A stretch of DNA of 64,000 nt from Natronocalculus amylovorans. GTDB taxonomy: Archaea; Halobacteriota; Halobacteria; Halobacteriales; Haloferacaceae. A program made the position numbers and the translations under genes. This document shows, piece by piece, positions 24,977-31,990 of this stretch (the stretch's first letter is position 1; every line of letters starts with the position of its first letter). The stretch covers positions 1 to 64,000 of the forward strand of contig NZ_JAKRVX010000005.1 of NCBI RefSeq assembly GCF_023638035.1. Direction: 5' to 3'. A model generated the notes under the pieces. It had not been told where the DNA came from, ran no database searches, and worked only from the letters and a program-made list of their open reading frames with translations.

Positions 24977-26581
24977 ATGTCCTGGGACATAACGCCATAC
25001 ACGTTTATTCTTTTTATTGCTGCTGTAACCTCGTTTTTGTGGGCTGCATACGGCGGCTACGTTATACGAAAACATGGTCGAAAACGGTATCTGATTGCAT
25101 TTGTTATTATGACTCTCTCGGGGACATTTTGGGCCATACTGTACGCAATCCAGCTTGCGAGCCCAACGCTCGAAGGAAAGTTTCTCGCCTACCGGATCAT
25201 GCACATTGGATCACTTATTACGCCGCCAGCTTGGCTCATTTTTGCACTGGCGTACACTGGCCGTGAGTCCTGGCTCACGAAAAAGACGATCGCAGCAATC
25301 TCTTTCATTCCGTTTGCACTGCTTGTTTCGATTCCGACAAATCCGTATCAGCTTGCCTTCACAGATGTCTATATTGAATTCAATGTTGCACAGGCTGTTC
25401 TTGTAACTGAAAATGGGCCACTCTATCTGATGCATCTCACGTATTCGTATATCATTATTTTCATTGGAGTGATTCTGCTTCTCATCTATGCAGTACGATC
25501 TCCTTCGATCGTACGTCGTCAAGCGATTTTGCTCACAGTTGGTGCCGTGGTTCCGACGGTAATTAATATAATACATCTGCTTAATGTCCCGCCGCTCGGT
25601 AGCGCGGTTCAGATAAATCTCACACCAATCTCACTTGCATTCTCTTCGGTTTTCTTTGGGATCGCAATTTTCAGATATCGAGCCTTGGATCTCCGACCGA
25701 TCGCATCAGAGGTCGTTATTTCACAAATGGGAGACGGCGTTATTGTCATCGATCAGAATGAGACCGTTGTTGAAATAAATCCTGCAGCAAAGCGACTCTT
25801 TGGTGTGGATGATGTTGCGATCGGATCAGATATTCAGACGATTATCGATGCATATCCCAAACTTCGAGCAGCAACAGAAGAAGATCCACATCTTATTTCT
25901 GTGGCAAATGATACCGGTATGAAGCTACTCCAGCTCACCCGATCATCGTTGTCTATTGACACCGTCACTGTTGGTTGGGTGATTCTCTGCAGAGACGTTA
26001 CTGTCCAAGAAGAACAGCGTCGTGAACTTGCGGCACAAAACGAACAGTTGGATGCGTTCGCATCGAGTATTTCACATGATCTCCAAACACCACTGTCAGT
26101 AATTAGCGGCTATGCGACACTCGCAGAGGAAACTGGAGATCCAACACATTTCGAAACTATTCGGAAGACAGTAACAGAGATCGAAACGTTCAGAGATGAG
26201 TTATTAGCACTTGCAAAACAGGGACAAACTGTCACTGACCCGACTCCGGTTCAACTAGCGGATGTTGTTGCAGAAGCGGCCGATCGAATTGCAACAGATA
26301 GTCTCACAATCGTTAATCATGCAGACGCAGTCGTGCTCGCGGACCGTTTGCGACTCCAACAGGTAATTGATAATCTACTCCGTAATGCCCGCGATCACAG
26401 TACTGGACCAGTTATCGTCACGGTCCGAACAACAGCGACCGGGTTTGTCGTTGAAGATGATGGCCCCGGCGTGCCAGAATCAATACGAGAGTCGCTGTTT
26501 GACGTGGGTGTCACAACACACAGCGGTGGCAGTGGATTTGGATTGGGGATTGTGCGCAGGATTGTGGAGGCACACGGTTGA
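24977..26581 (+). CDS. Sensor histidine kinase with 7TM-type N-terminus, in-frame TGA near the end
   Basis: 534 residues up to a TGA. There are seven membrane segments (about 1-225), a PAS domain (about 240-345; DGVIVIDQNETVVEINPAA), a linker (EEQRRELAAQNEQLDAF), the H box SISHDLQTPLSVISGY, an N box (VIDNLLRNARDHSTG), G1 (VVEDDGPGVP) and G2 (HSGGSGFGLGIVRRIVEAHG). The paralogue at 18645 continues AHGW and then a final beta strand; here the Trp codon position is TGA (26579-26581). The same frame goes on for 29 sensible codons (SISVTERDGGGARFTI) to a TAG at 26669-26671. So the last strand of the ATPase domain is missing, or the TGA is an error or is read through. Confidence 0.85.
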   Translation: MSWDITPYTFILFIAAVTSFLWAAYGGYVIRKHGRKRYLIAFVIMTLSGTFWAILYAIQLASPTLEGKFLAYRIMHIGSLITPPAWLIFALAYTGRESWLTKKTIAAISFIPFALLVSIPTNPYQLAFTDVYIEFNVAQAVLVTENGPLYLMHLTYSYIIIFIGVILLLIYAVRSPSIVRRQAILLTVGAVVPTVINIIHLLNVPPLGSAVQINLTPISLAFSSVFFGIAIFRYRALDLRPIASEVVISQMGDGVIVIDQNETVVEINPAAKRLFGVDDVAIGSDIQTIIDAYPKLRAATEEDPHLISVANDTGMKLLQLTRSSLSIDTVTVGWVILCRDVTVQEEQRRELAAQNEQLDAFASSISHDLQTPLSVISGYATLAEETGDPTHFETIRKTVTEIETFRDELLALAKQGQTVTDPTPVQLADVVAEAADRIATDSLTIVNHADAVVLADRLRLQQVIDNLLRNARDHSTGPVIVTVRTTATGFVVEDDGPGVPESIRESLFDVGVTTHSGGSGFGLGIVRRIVEAHG

Positions 26582-26796
26582 TCGATTAGCGTCACGGAGC
26601 GTGACGGTGGCGGTGCGCGATTTACGATAGAAGGTGTTTCTTTCGCCGAGGCACCAGCCAACCAGTCGTAGACAAGGACCTTCCGACTGGAAATTCAATC
26701 TCCAATATATTTCGATACAGTAATCGACCGCTATGCGTTTGTCAAACTCGCTCCCCGGTGTGTGAGTATACTGGACCACAACAGACTGGGGCTCTC

Positions 26797-27192
26797 TCAA
26801 TTTCCGTTCAACTGTTTTAGTATTGATTTGGATGCAGCGATGGCATAGCAACCACCAAGTATGCGTGCGATCGTAATGAACAACGGCTTCCAAACAACAT
26901 CGCCACTGTGGGTGTATGCAACCTTTATTCCAGTCTTGAGATACTGTTTCGGGAACAAGAACGCAAGTATTCCTGCCACTCCCGTCCCGAACAGAAGGCC
27001 ACGATACAGTATCCCTCCGGTGAGGCTAGCGAATATAAAAACGACCCCCTTGGCTCTAATTGCTGGTGACAGCCACGTCTTTGGCGAACTCTCACCACGG
27101 TCTGCAAATGCAACCTGCTCATACCACTCGATGACCCGGTTGGGAAACAGTGCAAGTATCACACCAAGAATACCGAACGATCGTCGTAGCAT
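26797..27192 (-). CDS. Conserved haloarchaeal small membrane protein
   Basis: A 131-residue protein with four hydrophobic stretches (SFGILGVILALFPNRVIEWY, GVVFIFASLTGGILY, FGTGVAGILAFLFPKQYL, PLFITIARILGGCYAIA). The ALFPNRVIEWYEQVAF start resembles a widespread haloarchaeal membrane protein family with an FPxRV motif, function unknown. I use the ATG at 27192; an ATG 30 codons upstream is in frame but adds a non-conserved stretch. A tnpB-derived element begins about 95 bp upstream of this start. Confidence 0.65.
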   Translation of the reverse strand: MLRRSFGILGVILALFPNRVIEWYEQVAFADRGESSPKTWLSPAIRAKGVVFIFASLTGGILYRGLLFGTGVAGILAFLFPKQYLKTGIKVAYTHSGDVVWKPLFITIARILGGCYAIAASKSILKQLNGN

Positions 27193-27286
27193 ACATCCAC
27201 CGACGCGCTCGGAGAGAATTAACATACGTGGTGGTTCCTGCTGGGTGAGAAATGTATCAGTCGCGGCCTTCTCTCTGATCATTTAT

Positions 27287-27605
27287 CGGCGGTCAAGGAT
27301 AATACCCCGAGGCTTGAGGTCGGGGATGAATCCGACAACTCGGATATAAACCACTAAATGCAAAAAACTCGAAAGGGGAATCGTGACGGTAGCACTCATT
27401 GACCGTGGTCTGCTGGACAATAACACGTCCGACTATAGTTGATTTCGCCGCCGGCATCAAATAGGAGTGGGAGACTCCGAATCCACGCCTGTGGAGACTG
27501 GAACCCCTGTGTCTGCTGTGGATACAAGTTCCGTCGCAGAAACAGGAAATCCACGCTGTGAGGCTGGAAACCCCGACCCTTGAGGTCGGGGTTCTTCACA
27601 TCTGC
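27287..27605 (+). mobile_element. Orphan tnpB-derived element keeping the tnpB 3' end (lineage A, internal deletion)
   Basis: The left end (TTTATCGGCGGTCAAGGATA, hairpin at 27305-27325, GATGAATCCGACAACTCGG) is nearly identical to that of the tnpB element at 5345-6712. The right part carries the tail of tnpB: the frame at about 27480-27580 gives ESTPVETGTPVSAVD and then VAETGNP, matching ESTPVETVTATD and VIETGSP of the intact gene. It closes with a right-end hairpin at 27569-27593. The whole nuclease-coding body is missing. What remains is the set of parts needed for mobilisation in trans and the guide-RNA region. Confidence 0.75.
27460..27605 (+). ncRNA. Candidate orphan TnpB guide RNA (reRNA-like)
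   Basis: This corresponds to the tnpB 3'-end region that gives sense-overlapping guide transcripts in intact elements, here without a tnpB gene. It ends in a strong hairpin (27569-27593) followed by TTCTTCACATCTGCG, which would be the guide if transcribed through. The call rests on homology to the 3' end at 5345-5560; expression is not shown. Confidence 0.4.
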
Positions 27606-27642
27606 GTGAGACTGCCGGCAGACACTGCTTCATCTTGATTTT

Positions 27643-27682
27643 GAGGGCGGAAGCCCACGACTTTAGTCGTTGGTCACTGACA
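27643..27682 (+). mobile_element. Solo right-end hairpin
   Basis: GGGCGGAAGCCCACGAC, a TTTA loop, then GTCGTTGG and TCACTGAC: a decayed right end of the GGAAGCCC-hairpin-GGATGTCAC type. It lies about 5 bp from the stop codon of the HalOD1 gene and 38 bp beyond the orphan tnpB-derived element. Confidence 0.5.
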
Positions 27683-27687
27683 GAAAG

Positions 27688-27888
27688 CTACTGCACTGTG
27701 ATTTCGGTATTGGAGACTACAACGGTGTATCGAACGTACTCAAACTCAACACGGGTTGCTCCTGTTTCAACGACCCGTGCAAGCGCATCAGTGTCGATCG
27801 AATAGTGCAGCGGTGGCAGGTCTGTTGGCTCAACATTCTCGTTTGCAGCAACCGTTTCAACAATTGTTGTAGCGATATTTTCTGTCAT
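27688..27888 (-). CDS. Stand-alone HalOD1-domain protein
   Basis: 66 residues matching the halobacterial output domain 1: an IATTIVETVAANENVEPTDLPPL helix-turn, a YSIDTDALARVVE segment and a beta hairpin (VEFEYVRYTVVVSNTEITV). I use the ATG at 27888; the longer reading adds 13 non-domain residues. HalOD1 is named for its frequent place as the output domain of haloarchaeal bacterio-opsin-activator-type and response-regulator proteins; its molecular role is unknown. A second stand-alone copy lies at 31608. The 229 bp upstream, up to the tnpB element at 28118, hold no gene I can support. Confidence 0.82.
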   Translation of the reverse strand: MTENIATTIVETVAANENVEPTDLPPLHYSIDTDALARVVETGATRVEFEYVRYTVVVSNTEITVQ

Positions 27889-28114
27889 TCGATAGATCAG
27901 ATGTGAGTGTGTGATGGCGAAAAACAACGATGCAACGAGGTGAAAAACGACTGTGTCGTGGTATTTATTGTCATATTTTAACTAACTACTGAAACGTAGT
28001 ACCCCACATTAATATTTCAACGTGGAGAGCATCAGTACCCGTGTATATTTCAGCTTATAACTTCGCTAACAAGAATATTATGATTGTGAGTCTCACTCAA
28101 ATAATATACAGCGC

Positions 28115-28340
28115 TAAGTGAATTACCACGGGTCACCTGACCCGTGGCTTCCTGTTTCAACGACGCGCTTTGCAGGCACGACACGAAACGACGAATTGTC
28201 GTTCACGTCCGCACCCGTAGGGAGCGCAGTCTCCGCAGGCGTTGATTCGGCCTCTCCCAGACCTACTATCGCATCCACATCGTACTCGATACCTAGTTTG
28301 TCTAACCCGAGTTTCAGGATGTTATATGAAGCGTTCTCGT
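28115..28340 (-). ncRNA. Predicted tnpB 3'-end guide RNA (sotRNA/reRNA)
   Basis: Region equivalent to the reported sense-overlapping transcripts of haloarchaeal tnpB genes. It covers the AESTPAET-coding tail and the 10-bp stem hairpin at 28126-28147. The guide would read into the bases below 28115. The limits are inferred by position only. Confidence 0.42.
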
Positions 28341-29515
28341 CCCGGTCAGTCTCGAACCCACAACTCGGACACGAGTGTTCCCGAACCCAGAGTGCTTTGT
28401 TGGACTCACCGTCACAACGAGCACATCGCTTCGTCGTCCCCTCAGGTGGGACGGTCACGACGTGACAACCGTTCTTATCGCCGTGACGCTTGAACGTCTT
28501 GATGGCGTCACTCCACGACATCGACGCTATGTTCCGCCCATTCGAGTCCTGTTTGAGCATCTCGCGGACGTTGAGTTTCTCCAAGAACACCGCGTCGTAC
28601 TGCGTCGTGTACGAGCCAGCGAGTTTCTCAATGCAGTCCTTACGCTTGTTCGAAAGTGTCTCGTATGCTTCCGCAAGTTTCACTCGTGCGTTCTCCCAGT
28701 TCGCAGAGTCGTGTTCCTTTCGAGACAACGCTCGGTGACGTTTCTCGATTCGCTCACGGTCTTCAGACTCGTCCAACGGCGTAACCGCAGTACCGTCTGA
28801 ATCGTGCGTGAACTTGAGGATACCGAGATCAATACCAACAGTATCTTCAAGTTGGATATTTTTGACGGCTGGTTTATCGGGGTATTCTGGGTTGTGGTCA
28901 ACGACGACCGAAGCGTACCATTTTCCCGATTTTTCTTCCTTAAGACGAACTTCTTTGATGGTTCCATCTTCAGGAATTGGGCGATGGTAGTCAACGTCCA
29001 TTGTTCCGAGTTTCGAGAGTTCGAGTGTGGCGTGTTCGGTTCGGCCCGTGTTACTATCCACGTCAAAGCCAGACTGATTGAACACGATACTGCGGAACTC
29101 TCGGGGTGATTTCCACTTGAGTCTCCCCACTTTGTAGCCGTTGGATTTGAGTGACTTGAGAACGCTGAGGCTTGAGAAGATGCGTCGGACGGCCATCTGC
29201 AAGCACTTCGAATTCACCGTTTTCCACGAGTTCCACTTGCGTTTCCACGCAGGGAGTTTGTTCTGGAGGCGAGTGTACGTCGGCTTCTCGCCGTCAGGAG
29301 CAGAGTCGTAGCGTCCGAGTGCGTGGTTGTACACCTCCCGACAAATGTTGATGTGTCTGCGGGCCTCACTCGCGACATCTTCAGTCGGGTATACGCGGTA
29401 TTTGAACGTCTGCTCCACTACCGATATGTTGGGGGCGTACAACTTGAAGATTCGGTTCAGGTCGGGCGATTGTCGCATTCATCCCCGGGTGCGGTGACCC
29501 GGAGAATTCTGCTTG
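28118..29515 (-). mobile_element. IS1341-type tnpB element, complete (lineage A)
   Basis: The element carries tnpB only. The right end on the minus strand is a 10-bp stem hairpin at 28126-28147 overlapping the tnpB stop region. The left end has the CCGGGT-GCGGTG-ACCCGG hairpin at 29485-29502, with the outer edge near 29515. The next element begins about 15 bp away, so two different insertions are nested or tandem. It has no CGATCG across its length, in contrast with flanking genes. Confidence 0.82.
28123..29478 (-). CDS. tnpB: TnpB RNA-guided nuclease (IS1341 type)
   Basis: 451 residues with the full catalytic set: Asp in TVGIDLGILKFTHDS, Glu in AVFLEKLNVREML, a zinc ribbon (CARCDGE, CPSCGFE) and the last Asp in DRDENASYNILKLG. 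It belongs to the same lineage as the protein at 5362: both share the KYRVYP/HRYRAYP start region, the CPxCGFETDRD motif and an AESTPxET tail. The ATG at 29478 lies close to the left-end hairpin. An internal GTG around 29418 (VEQTFKYRVYP) gives a more usual N-terminus and may be the true start. Function as for other TnpB: RNA-guided cleavage, with the guide from the 3' end. Confidence 0.92.
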   Translation of the reverse strand: MRQSPDLNRIFKLYAPNISVVEQTFKYRVYPTEDVASEARRHINICREVYNHALGRYDSAPDGEKPTYTRLQNKLPAWKRKWNSWKTVNSKCLQMAVRRIFSSLSVLKSLKSNGYKVGRLKWKSPREFRSIVFNQSGFDVDSNTGRTEHATLELSKLGTMDVDYHRPIPEDGTIKEVRLKEEKSGKWYASVVVDHNPEYPDKPAVKNIQLEDTVGIDLGILKFTHDSDGTAVTPLDESEDRERIEKRHRALSRKEHDSANWENARVKLAEAYETLSNKRKDCIEKLAGSYTTQYDAVFLEKLNVREMLKQDSNGRNIASMSWSDAIKTFKRHGDKNGCHVVTVPPEGTTKRCARCDGESNKALWVREHSCPSCGFETDRDENASYNILKLGLDKLGIEYDVDAIVGLGEAESTPAETALPTGADVNDNSSFRVVPAKRVVETGSHGSGDPW

Positions 29516-29529
29516 TCACCGTTTTAAAC

Positions 29530-30090
29530 AGCGAGAGAATCCCACCGTTTACGGCGTCCTCAGAACGCAAGCGTTCTGACGGGCATCGCAAACCGAAGGT
29601 TTGCTCAACGGGCGTGAATCGCGTCATTCGACTACGAAATCCACTGTTCGATCGCATCTACCAGTATCTCGCATACAAAGGCGAGATACGTGGCGTTGAG
29701 GTGTTGAAGAAGAACGAGTGGGACACCTCGAAGACGTGTTCGGCGTGTGGCGATGACACGAAGTCGAACCGTGTTGAACGTGGCTTGTACGTTTGTTCGT
29801 CGTGCGATCTGGTCGGGAACGCGGATTGCAACGGGGCGGAGAACATGCGAAAGAAAATAACTCCGAGCCCTCACGGTGAAGATAGGAGTAACGGCTGTGT
29901 GGTGGTTCGAGAGATGGAATCTCTCGTCATCACGAAAATCTTCGATTTTCGAACGACACAGCCATCGACATACTTGTTCGACCGCGAGAGCGGGACGTTT
30001 CGGACGAGAGAACAAGTCGTGTCGTAGACCGTCAAATATCCCAACTTGCGGTACGGGAAGCCCCGGAGTTTACGCCGGGGAGGATGTCAC
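29530..30090 (+). mobile_element. Deleted IS1341-type element with tnpB 3' fragment (lineage C)
   Basis: The left end (AGCGAGAGAATCCCACCG, closing with GGGCGTGAATC near 29610) contains two nested hairpins: CAGAACGC/GCGTTCTG (about 29561-29578) and GCAAACC/GGTTTGC (about 29586-29602). The right end is CGGGAAGCCCCGG, GTTTACG and CCGGGGAGGATGTCAC (hairpin 30061-30080). Between them is only the last third of a tnpB. The right end stops at the first base before the tbp stop codon (30091-30093). Confidence 0.75.
29620..30027 (+). pseudogene. tnpB: tnpB 3' fragment (zinc ribbon and last RuvC motif)
   Basis: About 135 residues are readable, beginning near the left end: a helix FDRIYQYLAYKGEIRG, the zinc ribbon (TCSACGDD, YVCSSCDLVG) and the last RuvC motif NADCNGAENMR with the catalytic Asp. 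The first two catalytic motifs (RuvC Asp and Glu) are gone, so it cannot be an active nuclease. The NADCNGAEN form and the long C-terminal tail (VVREMESLVITKIFDF) differ from the other four tnpB genes, so it is a third lineage. The tail shares the ITKIFDF-coding palindromic stretch with the end of the element at 53355. Confidence 0.82.
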
Positions 30091-30645
30091 TCAGAGCAGT
30101 CCTAGGTCTGAGACGCGCTCGGCAACGACTTCCACACCTTCAACAGCCTCCTCATATGTCTTTGCACCGGTAATAACGAGCTTTCCGGATCCAAAGAGGA
30201 GGATCACAACGGATGGATCGTCAAGTCGGTAGACGAGCCCCGGGAACTGTTCTGGCTCATACTCAACAGATTCGAGTCCAAGGCCGATCGCAAGCGCGTT
30301 GAGATTGAGCGCTTCACCTAAATCAGCACCAGACACGATATTTTGGATTGTAATATCGGGTTCTTCAGGAACGGGGATTCCGAGTTCGCTGAGTTCACCA
30401 AACACAATGGTAATTGCCTCGGTGAGGAGATCAACACTTTGAGATCCGGTACAGACAATCTTCCCCGATCGGAAGATGAGTGTTGTCGCTTTTGGATCCT
30501 GCAAGCGGTAGATGAGGCCCGGGAAGTTATCCGGGTTATAATCCGATCCTTCGAGGTCCTTTGCTAACTGCTCAAGCGCAAGCTCTTGGTCAATACCGGT
30601 CGATCCAACCACATTTTGTATCTTCACCGTGTCACGATAGCTCAT
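30091..30645 (-). CDS. tbp: TATA-box-binding protein
   Basis: 184 residues with the two imperfect repeats of TBP. Repeat 1 has IQNVVGSTGIDQELAL, NPDNFPGLIYRLQDP and TTLIFRSGKIVCTGS; repeat 2 has IQNIVSGADLGEALNL, EPEQFPGLVYRLDDP and VVILLFGSGKLVITGA. The protein folds as a saddle that bends promoter DNA and recruits TFB and RNA polymerase. Haloarchaea have several tbp paralogues. The ATG at 30645 gives MSYRDTVKIQNV, the standard start. The stop codon abuts a transposon end, and a TATA-like box lies 26-35 bases upstream of the start, fitting a leaderless mRNA. Confidence 0.96.
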   Translation of the reverse strand: MSYRDTVKIQNVVGSTGIDQELALEQLAKDLEGSDYNPDNFPGLIYRLQDPKATTLIFRSGKIVCTGSQSVDLLTEAITIVFGELSELGIPVPEEPDITIQNIVSGADLGEALNLNALAIGLGLESVEYEPEQFPGLVYRLDDPSVVILLFGSGKLVITGAKTYEEAVEGVEVVAERVSDLGLL

Positions 30646-30670
30646 TGTAGAATATCCAATACACATCTAT

Positions 30671-30680
30671 TATTTATAAG
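30671..30680 (-). promoter_or_regulatory. TATA-like box upstream of tbp
   Basis: On the minus strand the bases read CTTATAAATA, centred about 30 nt before the tbp ATG at 30645. With transcription starting about 25 nt downstream, the mRNA would begin at or next to the start codon, the usual leaderless arrangement in haloarchaea. Confidence 0.5.
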
Positions 30681-30813
30681 CATCATAAGTGTACGGTTTG
30701 AGGGTGTCCAATCCACGGCAAAATCATGTTACTTCATGACATGGTTTACATATTCGAAGATGCAATTTCTTCTAGCAGAAACTATATGATTCCTCAAAAA
30801 TAGTTACAAGTCT

Positions 30814-31593
30814 ATGGACTATGGGTCAGAGCACAGCATCGACCCCAAAGAGTTACTCAATTTCATCCGTAGGGCCGCTGTGTTTGAAGCATTTGAGGAC
30901 AAACAGCAGCTAAACAAACGCGACCTTGCGGATCATATTGATGTCTCACGCCCCACCAGTCATCGTATCCTTACTGCGTTTGAGGCGTCCGAAATCGTCA
31001 GTAAACAGGATGGTGGATATGAGCTTACTCCGTTTGGAGAAATCGTCGGCACGTCCACACGATCATACTATGATGACATCTCAATCGCAGTTGCACTGAA
31101 ACCACTCTTGAACACACTGCCAGCGGAAATCAATCTGAACTACCAACATTTCACTGATGCAACAGTGACGAAAGCGACGTATGACGATCCATTCCGTCCA
31201 ATGAATCGGTTTATTGAGCTGTTCACTGGTGCAAACGCAATTCGTGGGTTTAATAAAAGCTTTCTTGAGCCAATGTATGTCGAACTAGCCTATGAGCAGA
31301 TTCTTGATGGAATGAAGACTGAGATTATTTATGATCCAGGTGTTGTCGAGCTAATCCTCGCGGAGTACAACCATATCGCAACGACATCATTTGAGCAAGA
31401 CTGTGTTACTGCATATATTCATGATGAGCTCCCACTCGCGTTAGCACTCTTCGAGGACCGAATTGGGCTTGGTGTTCACACAGAAGCGATGGGAACCCCA
31501 ATTTCGTGGATCGATACAGACAATCCGGACGCAATTGCATGGGGGAACGATCTATTCGATCGATACAAAAATGAAGCCACACCGCTCCAATAG
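30814..31593 (+). CDS. Winged-helix regulator with FilR1-type middle domain
   Basis: 259 residues. A winged-helix DNA-binding domain fills about 8-75 (KRDLADHIDVSRPTSHRIL, then GGYELTPFGEIVG). The rest (about 85-255) has the layout of the FilR1 regulatory middle domain (DUF1724): RPMNRFIELFTGANAIRGF, TEIIYDPGVVELI, LPLALALFEDRIGLG. Many haloarchaeal one-component regulators share this architecture; the ligand is unknown. It stands next to the butanediol/acetoin region, with a HalOD1 gene convergent downstream, so it is a candidate but unproven regulator of that region. Confidence 0.85.
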   Translation: MDYGSEHSIDPKELLNFIRRAAVFEAFEDKQQLNKRDLADHIDVSRPTSHRILTAFEASEIVSKQDGGYELTPFGEIVGTSTRSYYDDISIAVALKPLLNTLPAEINLNYQHFTDATVTKATYDDPFRPMNRFIELFTGANAIRGFNKSFLEPMYVELAYEQILDGMKTEIIYDPGVVELILAEYNHIATTSFEQDCVTAYIHDELPLALALFEDRIGLGVHTEAMGTPISWIDTDNPDAIAWGNDLFDRYKNEATPLQ

Positions 31594-31607
31594 CATCAGT
31601 AGTACAT

Positions 31608-31868
31608 TCATTTCGGCCGCAGTGTTAGTGTCCGATCGCTGCGGACCGTAATTTCGTAACCGCTGTAGGAAAACACAACCGCATATGGGCTCTCTGTTGT
31701 TTCTGTCCCCTCAAACAACCAGTCCAAAAAGTCAGTGTCAACGGCTTCTGCCAAGGGTTGCAGGTCAGATTCGCGCACCCCTTTGATCGAGGCCACGGTT
31801 TCAACGACCCCGACTGTTGCACTCACTGGAGGTGCGATCTTGTGTTGGTTTGTTACTGGCGGTTGCAT
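31608..31868 (-). CDS. Stand-alone HalOD1-domain protein
   Basis: 86 residues with the HalOD1 pattern: VGVVETVASIKGVRESDLQPL, a DTDFLDWLFEG segment and a beta hairpin (AVVFSYSGYEITVRSDRTLT). It is convergent with the FilR1-type regulator, 14 bp away. Like the copy at 27688 it lacks any sensor or receiver domain. These short proteins are common in haloarchaea and their role is unknown. The 120 bp upstream hold no gene. Confidence 0.8.
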   Translation of the reverse strand: MQPPVTNQHKIAPPVSATVGVVETVASIKGVRESDLQPLAEAVDTDFLDWLFEGTETTESPYAVVFSYSGYEITVRSDRTLTLRPK

Positions 31869-31990
31869 TGGCAGCCATATATCACTGTGTAAGTAAATAA
31901 ACTGTGTGATGCAGTTGACACATAGAGTATGTGACTCCCGATTCGATCACGTGAGGCTGCACGCAGTTTTATGCGGGTTGGTGGCTGAGA

